From contig NZ_CADIKK010000011.1 in assembly GCF_902859915.1 (NCBI RefSeq), forward strand, positions 1-64,000: 64,000 nucleotides of DNA, written 5' to 3'. The notes under the pieces are model-generated. The model was not told the DNA's origin and did no database searches. It saw only the letters and a list, made by a program, of their open reading frames with translations. A program made the translations under genes and the position numbers. Shown one piece after another: positions 9,013-18,400 of this stretch. Within the stretch, counting starts at the first letter, position 1; each line of letters starts with the position of its first letter. Source of the DNA: Paraburkholderia ultramafica. Lineage in GTDB: Bacteria; Pseudomonadota; Gammaproteobacteria; Burkholderiales; Burkholderiaceae.

Positions 9013-9048
9013 AAAAGCCGAAGCCGGCCCCGCCGGTTTCGGCTTTTT
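9013..9048 (+). terminator. Rho-independent terminator
   Basis: AAAAGCCGAA-g-CCGGC - CCC - GCCGG-t-TTCGGCTTTTT, a long GC-rich stem flanked by A and T runs, placed behind the small His-rich gene at 8970. The A/T flanks would allow it to work in both directions. Confidence 0.85.
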
Positions 9049-9269
9049 GTTGTCCTTTTTGTTGTCTAATGGACTCGCAAAGGACTCAAGAGCATTCGCC
9101 GCAACGCGCGGCGACGGTTTGACGGCAGATCGCGCGGCCCCACGTCGGCATTGCCCCGGCGGGCCGCGCCAAGCCGACGGCGCCCGGCTTTCGGTATGCT
9201 AAAGTCGCGCACCGACCGGCGCCCAGCCGGAATCCCCTAACCCGTGCGCACCTTGGTGCGGAGGACAGC

Positions 9270-9527
9270 ATGAGCAACATCCAGCTAGATATCGAATGGA
9301 CCGAGGCAGCATCTCGCAAAATTGAAAAACTGATGCCGCGCGGCGGACAGGAAGCGTTCCTCGCGCTGCCGCCCGTCGAGTGCCTGCCGATGGAAGGCGA
9401 CGTGCTGTTTCTTGGCCCGGACGGCAAGCAGCAACCGTTCATCGTTGCGGAACGCCAGTATCACCACGACGGCGATGCCGACTGGACCATCATCCTGATC
9501 CTCGACGTCCCGCAAGCCACCCACTAA
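9270..9527 (+). CDS. Conserved hypothetical protein
   Basis: 85 residues, soluble, no signal peptide, with about one acidic residue in six. It starts MSNIQLDIEWTEAASRKIEKL and ends with WTIILILDVPQATH. GCGGAGGACAGC before the ATG at 9270 is an excellent ribosome binding site, which is the main argument that it is real. I do not recognise a domain. It is flanked by the terminator at 9013-9048 and the convergent monooxygenase gene. Confidence 0.68.
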   Translation: MSNIQLDIEWTEAASRKIEKLMPRGGQEAFLALPPVECLPMEGDVLFLGPDGKQQPFIVAERQYHHDGDADWTIILILDVPQATH

Positions 9528-9624
9528 AGACCAACGGCGAGCGCCGCGTGGGCCGGATCCGGCTTCACGGCTCACTCGCCGTTGTACGACTCGCCTGAGC
9601 GCCTAAGCAATGCTTGCGCAACGC

Positions 9625-9915
9625 TTATGCTATCTTCGACACGACGCGAATTTCCGCGTGTTCGACCCAATCCGCCACTGCCTTCCTATAAGCCTCGATG
9701 TGCGCGGATTTCGCATGCGCGGTGAGCGCCGCCTGACTTTCCCAACGCTCGACAAACACAAACCGGCGCGGCTCCTGCACATCGCGGTGCAGATCGTACT
9801 GAAGCGCGCCCTGCTCCTTGCGCGTCGGCCCGACAATGCCTTCGAGCGCCTGACGCAGTTGCTCTTCGTAGCCCGGCTTCGCCACCGAGATTGCGACCAC
9901 CGCGATTTCCGACAT
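9625..9915 (-). CDS. Antibiotic biosynthesis monooxygenase (ABM) domain protein, YgiN-like
   Basis: 96-residue single ABM domain (dimeric ferredoxin-like fold): AVVAISVAKPGYEEQLRQAL, then TRKEQGALQYDLHRDVQEPRRFVFVERWES and AHIEAYRKAVADW, the order typical of YgiN-type quinol monooxygenases. These cofactor-free or quinol-oxidising enzymes act in the cytosol; the substrate here is unknown. Its length is standard. GGGAGTGCAGGC upstream supports the ATG at 9915. It stands alone, convergent with the hypothetical gene at 9270. Confidence 0.82.
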   Translation of the reverse strand: MSEIAVVAISVAKPGYEEQLRQALEGIVGPTRKEQGALQYDLHRDVQEPRRFVFVERWESQAALTAHAKSAHIEAYRKAVADWVEHAEIRVVSKIA

Positions 9916-10414
9916 GCCTGCACTCCCTTTTCACGAAAAGCAGCAGGATACCCGCCGCGCACTAAACCTGCAGACGAGTGCGGCAAGCCATCAGCCCGCA
10001 TCGCGGGGGCACCGTGCCCGATCCGATAAAAATGGCAACGCACGAAACGTCTGAGCACTGTCCTACCGTCCTGGCCTGGAGTTTGGCGGGCGGCCACCTG
10101 CCGCCCTGCTACCCTCGGCTTGATGCAGGCAATTAATCGCAATTGAGAATCGGTCTCGCGCGAAGCAAGCGCACAAGAAATTCGGGCGCGACGCCGACGA
10201 AGCTACGCCGGACGGGCCTGCGCGGCGGTTTGCGCCGCAACATCCGCAGTCTGGCGTCTGTGATAACCCGCACATTCATGCGAATTGCAAACTGCTAGAC
10301 TGGATTTGACTAAATTCGCCGGAGTCCCAGCATGGCTGGCATCGCTCTCCGCGTTCCTGGGCTTTATCGATTTCGCCCTGCTGACGCCTGGGCTATGCCT
10401 ACGTCGCGCGCTGC
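9916..10414. other. Intergenic region upstream of the EAL gene
   Basis: About 500 bases between divergent genes. It must hold promoters for the ABM and EAL genes. I found no hairpin terminator, repeat or convincing small gene; an in-frame ATG at 10332 does not belong to the EAL frame. Confidence 0.4.
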
Positions 10415-11776
10415 ATGGATTTGCGCGCCCTGTCAACCGCTTGTCACGATGTCTCCATGTCTACTCTCGTGCCCGCCTCTATGCCATCCGTCAGCGAATT
10501 GACCCTGAGCGGCCTGCTCCCGCATCTGGTCCGCGGCGAATCCGGCTGGACCGCGACGTGGCGCGCGCTGACCCTGCACAGCGTGTTCCAGCCGGTGCTG
10601 TCGGTGACGCATCAATGCGTGGTCGGCTACGAGGGGCTGTTGCGCGCCTTCGATCCGGTCGGCCTGCCGGTCTCGCCCGAAGTGCTCTTCTCCGGCACCC
10701 GTTCGGCTGCCGACGCGCGCGAGCTCGACCGCATCGCCCGTTGCCTGCATGTGGCGAATTTCATGGAGCAAGGCATCAGCACCGGCTGGCTGTTCCTGAA
10801 CACGCGCCCCCAGGTGTTTGAAACCGGCTGGCCGCAACGCGCTTTCATCGATGAGTTGTCCGCGCATTTCGGGCTACCGCAGGAGCGCATCGTGATCGAA
10901 GTGCTCGAGCAGCCCGCCGACGACGAGTCCGCCGTCGCCAGCATGCTCGCCGCGTCGCAGCCGCGCGACTTCCTGATCGCGATCGACGACTTCGGCACTG
11001 GTTTTTCGAACTTCGACCGCGTGTGGCGCTTCCGTCCCGACATCGTCAAACTCGACCGTTCGCTGGTGGCGCGGGCCGGTAAGCGCGAGGGCGACGATTC
11101 GCTGATCGGCCACCTGATCGCGATGCTCCACCAGTCCGGCACGCTGGTGCTGGCCGAAGGCGTCGAAACCGACGAGGAGTTGATGATCCTGATGCAGGCC
11201 GACGTCGATTTCGTGCAGGGTTTCTGGCTCGGCCAGCCGAAGAGCTCGGTGCGGGCGGCATGCGCGAAGGTGCCGGCGCTGGTCGAATCGATCTGGAGCA
11301 AGTTCGCCGACTACGAACGCGCGCACGCTGGCCATCAGCGGCTCGGCTTCGAAGGGTTCGCGGAAGCGGTGCTGGCCGCCGCCGACACCTTCAAGGCAAC
11401 CGGCGATCTGCGCCAGGCGGCGCAACAAGTGTGGCATCTGCGCGAAGCGCGCCGGGTGTTCATCACCGATGGACAGGGTGAGCAGACCCTGCCGTCAGTC
11501 ACGGCCGCGTCGGTGCCGCCGCCTCCGCTGCGGCTCGCGCCGCTCTACTCCGAGACGCGCAGCAACTGGTCGCGGCGCACCTATTTCAAGCATGCGCTCG
11601 CCGCACCGGGACGCGTCGCGATGATGGGGCCGCACTATTCGCTGGCCGACGGTCAGGACTGCTACACCGCGGCGATCGCGTTCGAACGTGACGGCACGCA
11701 TGTGCTGTGCGTCGACTTCGTGCCGAGCGCATCGAATGCGGATACGCGTCCCACCGGGCGCGGCGCCAAGCGCTAA
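10415..11776 (+). CDS. EAL-domain cyclic-di-GMP phosphodiesterase with C-terminal extension
   Basis: 453 residues. Residues about 50-300 form an EAL domain: [14 protein letters not shown] (Gly replacing the Ala of EAL), [40 protein letters not shown] and [10 protein letters not shown]. The metal- and lysine-ligand positions (E, N, E, DD, K, E, Q) all appear present, so hydrolysis of c-di-GMP is likely. Residues 310-450 are a separate domain ending in a sensor-like fold ([24 protein letters not shown], a Cache/YkuI-C-like pattern). No membrane segment is seen. The ATG at 10457 is an alternative start 14 codons in; neither has a strong ribosome binding site. The 3' end overlaps the convergent arfB by 4 bases. 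Confidence 0.87.
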   Translation: MDLRALSTACHDVSMSTLVPASMPSVSELTLSGLLPHLVRGESGWTATWRALTLHSVFQPVLSVTHQCVVGYEGLLRAFDPVGLPVSPEVLFSGTRSAADARELDRIARCLHVANFMEQGISTGWLFLNTRPQVFETGWPQRAFIDELSAHFGLPQERIVIEVLEQPADDESAVASMLAASQPRDFLIAIDDFGTGFSNFDRVWRFRPDIVKLDRSLVARAGKREGDDSLIGHLIAMLHQSGTLVLAEGVETDEELMILMQADVDFVQGFWLGQPKSSVRAACAKVPALVESIWSKFADYERAHAGHQRLGFEGFAEAVLAAADTFKATGDLRQAAQQVWHLREARRVFITDGQGEQTLPSVTAASVPPPPLRLAPLYSETRSNWSRRTYFKHALAAPGRVAMMGPHYSLADGQDCYTAAIAFERDGTHVLCVDFVPSASNADTRPTGRGAKR

Positions 11777-12177
11777 TCGTCCACCCGGCCACGGCTGGAT
11801 TTGATCTCGCTGCGTCTTGCCTTGCTGTCGAGGCGCCGGCGGTTCGACGCGCGCGTCGGCCGGGTTGCGACGCGCGGCTTGCGCGTCACGCTGACGCTTT
11901 CGATCAGTTCGTCGAGCCGCGCCAGCGCCGCCGCGCGGTTCATCTCCTGGGTCCGATGCTCCTGCGCCTTGATGATCACCACGCCATCGCGCGTAAGCCG
12001 GTGATCGGACAGCGCGAGCAGGCGCATCTTCAGCACCTCCGGCAACGACGAAGCCTGCACGTCGAAACGCAGATGAATCGCGCTCGAAACCTTGTTGACG
12101 TTCTGACCGCCCGCTCCTTGCGCACGCACTGCGGTCAATTCGATTTCGTTCGGCGGGATCGGATAGCGGGATGTCAT
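11773..12177 (-). CDS. arfB: Alternative ribosome-rescue factor ArfB (YaeJ)
   Basis: 134-residue peptidyl-tRNA hydrolase that releases nascent chains from stalled, stop-codon-less ribosomes. The release-factor catalytic motif GAGGQ is at residues 21-25 ([16 protein letters not shown]), and the basic C-terminal tail expected to enter the empty mRNA channel is present ([20 protein letters not shown]). The length matches ArfB and is far shorter than RF1/RF2, and there is no codon-recognition domain. Its stop overlaps the stop region of the EAL gene. Confidence 0.93.
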   Translation of the reverse strand: MTSRYPIPPNEIELTAVRAQGAGGQNVNKVSSAIHLRFDVQASSLPEVLKMRLLALSDHRLTRDGVVIIKAQEHRTQEMNRAAALARLDELIESVSVTRKPRVATRPTRASNRRRLDSKARRSEIKSSRGRVDD

Positions 12178-12363
12178 GAGGCTGGCTTGGGCTAGGAGAC
12201 GTAAGTGTACACAGCACAGCTTGCGCGGCGGTATGCGCTGCGCGCAGCCAATCGCCGGCTACTCGCCATTGACTATCGTGCGCGTCCGCCGATGGGAAAA
12301 ACTATTTGCGTTGGCATCGCCAGTTCATCGATACTGCGCTTTTCGCTTACAGCGTAAATTCAT

Positions 12364-13005
12364 ATGAAGCTCCGCGCTGGCTTTGTGATCGAACTGGCCG
12401 TCAACTTTTTGCTGCCTTGGCTCGCCTACCGGTTTGCGCTGCCGCATCTCGGTGAAACCGGCGCGCTGATTGCGTCGGCGGTGCCGCCGATCGTCTGGAG
12501 TCTGATCGAGTTGGCGCGCTTTCGCCGCGTCGACGCGCTCAGCGTGATGGTGGTGGCCGGCATCGTGCTGTCGGTTGCGGCGATGGCGCTCGGCGGCAGC
12601 CCCCGCGTGCTGCTGTTGCGCGAGTCGCTGGTGTCAGGCGCGGTCGGCGTGGTGTTCCTGCTGTCGCTGCCAATGCGCCGTCCGCTGATCTTCTATCTCG
12701 CGCGCGCTACCGTTGCCCGTGAGATGGAAGGCGGCGCCGCGCATTTCGAAGCGCTGTGGCGTGAGCGGCCGGGCCTTGCCTCCGCGATGCGGCTGATGAC
12801 GCTCGTGTGGGGCGCCGGCCTGACCTGCGAAACCGCGCTGCGTGCGTGGATGGCGCTCACCTGGCCGATCGAGCGCTTTCTGGTGGTCTCGCCGTTCATC
12901 GGTTATGGCATCTATGGCGGCCTGGCGCTGTGGACGTTGTGGTATCGGAAGACGATGCGCAACCGCGTCGATGCGCGCGTGCAGCCGGGCGGAATTGTGG
13001 GGTGA
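12364..13005 (+). CDS. VC0807-like integral membrane protein
   Basis: 213 residues with about five or six hydrophobic segments (roughly 5-30, 33-50, 58-78, 85-103, 140-160, 170-195). The pattern LPWLAYRFALPHLGETGALIASAVPPIVWSL ... RRVDALSV ... LRESLVSGAVGVVFLLSLPMRRPLIFYLAR is that of the VC0807 family of small inner-membrane proteins, whose function is unknown. The ATG at 12364 follows CAT and has no strong ribosome binding site. It is a single gene. The C-terminus ends just before the heptanucleotide repeat. Confidence 0.75.
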   Translation: MKLRAGFVIELAVNFLLPWLAYRFALPHLGETGALIASAVPPIVWSLIELARFRRVDALSVMVVAGIVLSVAAMALGGSPRVLLLRESLVSGAVGVVFLLSLPMRRPLIFYLARATVAREMEGGAAHFEALWRERPGLASAMRLMTLVWGAGLTCETALRAWMALTWPIERFLVVSPFIGYGIYGGLALWTLWYRKTMRNRVDARVQPGGIVG

Positions 13006-13021
13006 GGCGGTGGTGAAGTGC

Positions 13022-13091
13022 GCTTGCGGCTTGCGGCTTGCGGCTTGCGGCTTGCGGCTTGCGGCTTGCGGCTTGCGGCTTGCCACTTGCG
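13022..13091. repeat. Heptanucleotide tandem repeat (GCTTGCG)n
   Basis: Eight perfect head-to-tail copies of GCTTGCG (13022-13077) followed by degenerate copies to about 13091. It lies 17 bases behind the VC0807-like stop and about 100 bases before the 3' end of recD. It is noncoding and probably prone to slippage. Confidence 0.9.
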
Positions 13092-13195
13092 GCTCGATGC
13101 TGGGGCACCCACCCATGCTACTCACGCTCTCACGCTGCTTCAGACGGCGTGAGCAAACCCCAAAGACGCCCCGCTTACCCACCCACCTCATTGGG

Positions 13196-15439
13196 CTACC
13201 CAGCGCGGCCACACACCTCCGCAATCCGCGCGGCCAGCCCCGAATCACGTTGCGTCGGCGTCGCGATAGCCTGCGCCAGCACGGCGCGCGCGCCGATCAC
13301 CTCGACTCGCGCGCGCGCGCGGGTGATCGCCGTGTACACCAGTTCGCGCGACAACACCCGGCTGAACACCGACGGCAGCATCAATACCGCGTGCTCGAAC
13401 TCCGAACCTTGCGACTTGTGAACCGTCAGCGCGAAAGCCGTGTCGTGTGGCGGAAGCGCCGCCGGTGATACCGCCCGCAGACCGCCGTCGTCGGTCCGGA
13501 AATACACGCGCAGCGCGCCGCCCGCACCCGGCAGCGCAATGCCGATGTCGCCGTTGAATAACCCCAGCGCGTAATCGTTGCGCGTCACCATCACCGGACG
13601 CCCCGCGAACCAGTGCGCGCCCACCGCCAGTGTCACACCTGCGGCACGCCGCACTTGCGCGGCCATGGCAGCATTCACCTGATCGACGCCGCGCGGTCCC
13701 GAACGGGTCGCGCACAAAATGCGGAAGCGGTTCAACGCATCGAAAAGCGGCAACGGGTCCGGTGTGTCGGCCGCAAGCGCTGAAGCGAGCGCGTCGGCAT
13801 AGGGCGCGAAGCCTTCGGCAAGACGCGCTACGGTGCGCTCGGCAAGCGTTGCATGCGTGTCTTCATGCAGTGCCGCAGGGCAGGCTTCAGCGGGGTCGAT
13901 CAGCAGAACCTCGAGTGCCGCGCTCGCCGCGCCGCTGCGGATTGCGAGCGACAAACGACCAATCGGCGACTCGAGGCCGAACCGGTAGTTGCGCTCGAGC
14001 CAGACGACACAGTCGGCAAGCGCGCTTTGAGCATTGGCTACCGACGTCGCTGAAAATGACCGGAACGAAGACGGTTGAGCTGCGCGCCTGCCTTCGGCCG
14101 ACCCGGTGCTGTCGAACAGATCGCCGGTGGGCTGTTGATCGAATGAATCCGGCTCGGCGGCGTGCGCAAACAGATCGTCAGGCGACGAATCGAAATCGTC
14201 GGGCGCATCTGGCGATGCGAAATGATCGGCAGGCGCTGCGTCGAAGTCCCGCGAAACATCCGGCAAGGCCTGCGCGAGCCGCGCCTCTTCAATGCCGAGC
14301 GCCTGCGCGATCCGCTGCAGCCCGCCCGGCGTGAAGGCCGGCCGCGCGCTGAGTTCCGCGAACACCGCGCCGGCCTCTACGGCCGCGAGTTGGTCCTTGT
14401 CGCCGAGCATCACAAGACGCGTCTGTGGGGCGATCGCATCGAGCAGATGCGCGGCCATCGCGACGTCGATCATCGACGCCTCGTCGATCACCACGACATC
14501 GTACGGAAGCGGGTTGTCGCGATGATGGCGGAAACGTCCTCCCGGTCCGGAGCCGAGCAGACGGTGCAGCGTGTACGAAGTCTGCGGCAAACGCGCGGCG
14601 AGTTCGGGCGGCAAATCGCCGGCGCGGGCGAGCAAGGCTTCCTGCATCCGCTGCGCGGCTTTGCCGGTGGGCGCCGCGAGTGCGATCCGCAAATCGGCGC
14701 GGGCGTCGAGCAGGCAGGCAAGCACGCCGACCACGGTGGTGGTCTTGCCGGTACCCGGTCCCCCGCTGACGATCGTGAGCCGCCCCGACAGCGCCATGAT
14801 CGCCGCGACGCGTTGCCAGTCGACTTCGTCGTCTTTCGGCGGACCGAAGTAGCGCAGCAGACGCGCGTGCAGTGTTTGGGCGTTGGCGTTGGCGTTGGCG
14901 CCGGCGTTGGCGTTGGCGTTGGCGTTGGCGTTGGCGTTGGCGTCAATATCAAAACCGGCCACCGCAGTGTCGCGCTCACGAGCCTGCGAATCCGCCAAAC
15001 GCCCGTCTCCACCACCCGCATGCGCCACCAGCGACCGCGCAAGACGCCGCTCATAGTCGTAGTATCGCGCCAGATACAACCGCTCTTGTCCATCGATTAC
15101 CAGCGGCCGCAACGCCGCCGCGCTCTGCGAACCATCGCTGGCCATGCCGCTGGCAAACAACGCCCCGCGCACTTCGGCGCGCGACGCCTCGAAGCGTCGC
15201 GCGAGCACCGCAAGCGGCACGCAAACGTGGCCTTCAGCTGTCGCGCGACTCGCGGCAAACGCGCCCCGCGCCGCCCACTTCACCGCCTCAGCCGACGCAC
15301 CGCTGCGCCGTGCCAGCGTGCCGATACGACGCGCAAAACCTTCGGCGAGCGCGATGCTGAAATCGGCCGGCGCCGGCAAATTCACGCCGATGTCGTCGAG
15401 CTCGGGCGGTGTCGACGCGCGCTGTTCGAACGTGCTCAT
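13196..15439 (-). CDS. recD: Exodeoxyribonuclease V alpha subunit RecD
   Basis: 747-residue SF1B 5'-3' helicase of the RecBCD nuclease-helicase, which processes double-strand breaks. Walker A is SGGPGTGKTTT at residues 225-235, Walker B is VVVIDEASMID at about 315-325, motif III is MLGDKDQL, and the C-terminal helicase box is FALTVHKSQGSEFEHAVLML. The start at 15439 is fixed by the ATGA overlap with the recB stop. Two insertions are unusual. An (Asn-Ala) repeat fills residues 166-187, encoded by a hexanucleotide repeat, and a Asp/Ser-rich stretch fills about 391-470. Neither interrupts a helicase motif, so the protein should be functional. It is the last gene of the recC-recB-recD operon. Confidence 0.93.
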   Translation of the reverse strand: MSTFEQRASTPPELDDIGVNLPAPADFSIALAEGFARRIGTLARRSGASAEAVKWAARGAFAASRATAEGHVCVPLAVLARRFEASRAEVRGALFASGMASDGSQSAAALRPLVIDGQERLYLARYYDYERRLARSLVAHAGGGDGRLADSQARERDTAVAGFDIDANANANANANANAGANANANAQTLHARLLRYFGPPKDDEVDWQRVAAIMALSGRLTIVSGGPGTGKTTTVVGVLACLLDARADLRIALAAPTGKAAQRMQEALLARAGDLPPELAARLPQTSYTLHRLLGSGPGGRFRHHRDNPLPYDVVVIDEASMIDVAMAAHLLDAIAPQTRLVMLGDKDQLAAVEAGAVFAELSARPAFTPGGLQRIAQALGIEEARLAQALPDVSRDFDAAPADHFASPDAPDDFDSSPDDLFAHAAEPDSFDQQPTGDLFDSTGSAEGRRAAQPSSFRSFSATSVANAQSALADCVVWLERNYRFGLESPIGRLSLAIRSGAASAALEVLLIDPAEACPAALHEDTHATLAERTVARLAEGFAPYADALASALAADTPDPLPLFDALNRFRILCATRSGPRGVDQVNAAMAAQVRRAAGVTLAVGAHWFAGRPVMVTRNDYALGLFNGDIGIALPGAGGALRVYFRTDDGGLRAVSPAALPPHDTAFALTVHKSQGSEFEHAVLMLPSVFSRVLSRELVYTAITRARARVEVIGARAVLAQAIATPTQRDSGLAARIAEVCGRAG
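14878..14944. repeat. Hexanucleotide microsatellite within recD
   Basis: About eleven copies of GTTGGC (plus strand), one of them changed to GCCGGC, encoding alternating Asn and Ala in RecD. Because the unit is six bases, gain or loss of copies would change protein length by two residues without a frameshift. Confidence 0.9.
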
Positions 15440-18400
15440 GCGACGCCTCCGATCATCGCCGCATCCAGCAGCGCGACGAGTTCGAACGCGGGCCGGCGCA
15501 TATGCACGCCGGCGGGACCATCGGCATCGCGCCAATGCGGACGCACGCCGCGCACAAACAGATACAGATACCCGCCGATGTGCGTGTCGTACGAATAATC
15601 GCGCACCCGCGTTTTCAGATAACGATGCAGCGCGACCGTATAAAGCAGCGCCTGCAGGTGATACGCGTGGCTCGCCATCGCCGCTTCGAGCGGCGCGGCG
15701 GCGTAGTCAGCGGCGCTATCGCCGAGATGGTTCGACTTCCAGTCGACGATCCAGAAGCGTCCATCGTGCTCGACGATCATGTCGATAAATCCTTTGACGA
15801 AGCCGCGCAATACGCCGGGCTCCAGCGCGACGTCGGGATAGCCGTGTTCGATCAGCAGCTCGCGCAACGCGGGAAAATCGAGCGACGGCGCCGCAAACAG
15901 AAACTCGAGCTCGTTCAGGCGCCGGCGCGGATTGAGCCTCGCCAGCGCCATGCCGGGCACGAGCTCGGTGGCAACGACGTCGGCGATCAGGTTGTGCATC
16001 ATCGCGGGCAGACGTGCGGCGAGTTCGGGCACGGCGGGCGCCGGCCGCTCGCGCAGCGCGCCACGGATCGCATCCGGCCACGTGTGCGAATCGGTGAAGT
16101 CCGCGAGTTCGAACATGCGATGCAGACAGTCGCCCGCCGCCGCGCCGCGCGGAAACGCGAGAATGTCGTCCCCGGCATACGACGGCGCTTGCGTCGCGGG
16201 CGCTGGCACCGGCTCGGATACAAGCGCATCGGCAATCTCATCGTGATCGGGCCGCACGTCTTCCACCGGCGTGTGCACCTCCTCGGCTTTGCCGCCGGCC
16301 GCGATCAGCCCGCTGAAGCTCGCCATGCGCCACCGATCGCGCAACGGCCTGCGATTGGCGCGCGCCTGCCAATGCGCGCCGTGATCCTGAAGGCTCTCCA
16401 ACGGCGCACGGCGCGCCACTGCCGGCAGTGCCTGCAACGTGACCGGTCCACCGGCCAGCACCTGCCAGCGCGCGGTCAACGTGGCTTCGTCGGGCGGCTC
16501 GGCGAGCCAGTCGTCGAAGCTATGGCCACTGCCGCCCACCAGCCAGTTCAGCACGCTGCGCCGCGACTCCTTGGTCGAACGTGACGACAGATACGTGCCG
16601 GCGACCAGATAGCAACGATACACCGCGCGCGTGAGCGCCACATACACGAGCCGTGCCCGCTCGGCGGCCTGTTCCCGCACCGCGTAACGCGACGCGTGCT
16701 CGGCCTCCTCGTCGTCGCAACCGTAGTGAAGCACGGCCTCGCCGGTTTCGTCGTGGTACTCGCGCGCATCGGGCAAGCCCGAGGACGGCGGCTCGCGCAA
16801 CGCGCCGTCGTTCAGAAACGGACAGAACACCACTGCATACTCGAGCCCCTTCGACTTGTGGACGGTGACGATCTGCACGAGGTTGCGGTCTGATTCGAGG
16901 CGCAACTGCGCGTCTTCGCCGCCGCCCTGCGCGCGTTGCGCGGCGAGCCAGCGCAAGGTCGGCGCGATGCCCGGCTGCGTGGCGGCACGCGCCTGCACGA
17001 GTTCGGCCAGATGGCTCACGTTCGTCAAACGGCGCTCGCCGTCCGCCCCGGCGACCAGCCGTTGCGCGACGCGCAGTTCGCGCATCAGCGTGCGCCACAT
17101 CACCGCGAAGCCGCGCTCATGCCATAGCGTGCGGTAGCGCGAAAAACGTTCGACCCAACCCATCGCGTCCGCCGCATGCGCGGGATCGTCGGTGACGGAA
17201 GGCGCGTCGGCGACCTGTTCGAGACGCCACAGCGCGGCGGCGTCGAGACCCAGCCAGTCGGTTGCCAGCGCGGCGCGCAGACGGCGCAGATCGCCGGGCG
17301 TATCGACCGCGGCCAGCACGCGCTCGATCTGCTCGGCGTCGAGCGTCGCGAATACCGAAGCCTGCGCCAGCTCCACGCTGCCGACACCCCACGCCGCCAA
17401 CACGCGTTTGATCAGACTGCCCTGCTTGTGCGTTTGCACCAGCACCGCAATGTTGCCCGGCGCGAGCGGCGCGTCGCCGATCGTCACCGAGCCTTCGCGC
17501 GCGCCGCGCAGGAGCCGCACGATCTCGGCGGCACACGCTTCGCTCGCGGCGCGCTGCGCGTCGCGTTTGGTCATCGCGGCGTCGCCGTGCGGCAAGGTCC
17601 AGATGCGGAAATCCCCGGCGTCCGTGCCGGAGTCGGCGAACGGTGGCCTGCGCCGCCCGCCCGCGCGTACCGGCTGATAGTCGAGGCCGTCGAGCACGAA
17701 CGCCTGAGGGTTGGCTTCGAACAACCGGTTGCAAGCCTCGACGATCGGTGCCGTCGAGCGCTGATTGACCGCCAGCGTGTAGCACGCGGACGCCGCCGCG
17801 CGCGCCGCCAGATAGGTATGCAGATCCGCCGCACGAAAACTGTAGATCGCCTGCTTCGGATCGCCGACCAGAAACAGCGGCCCGGCCGGCGCGAAGATAC
17901 GGCTGAAGATCGCGAACTGCAGCGGATCGGTATCCTGAAACTCGTCGATCAGCGCGGCCGGATAACGTGTGCGCAAAGCATCGGCAAGCCAGGGGTGAGC
18001 GGCGAGCGCGCGGTACAGGTTCGACAGCAGATCGTCGAACGACACCACCCGGCGCGTGCGCTTGCGCGCCACCAGCTCGGCGGGCGCGTAATCGAGCCAC
18101 GTCTGCACCAGTTCGAGCCAGCGCACGCGCTGTGCGGCTTCGGCAGCGAGCACGGCGGCCGCCAGTGCTTCAGCGTGTTCGAAGAACGGATGCTCCGGCG
18201 GTTCGAACTTGACCTTGGTGGCTTTCTTCAATGCCGACACCGTCAGCTTCAACGCAGCCTTCGGCGGCGGCGCATGCCAATCGCCCTGCGCGAAGTAGTC
18301 GGCCCATGCGGCGAGCGCGGCGCTCACGTGGTCGGGCTTGTGCGTGGTCTTGCTCAGCCGCTCCTGCGCCTGGGCAAGCAGGCTGACAATCACGTCGCGC

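Noticed and set aside
13022..13091. Possible CRISPR or other spaced repeat array
   Set aside because: The seven-base units are contiguous without spacers and there are no cas genes; it is a simple tandem repeat.
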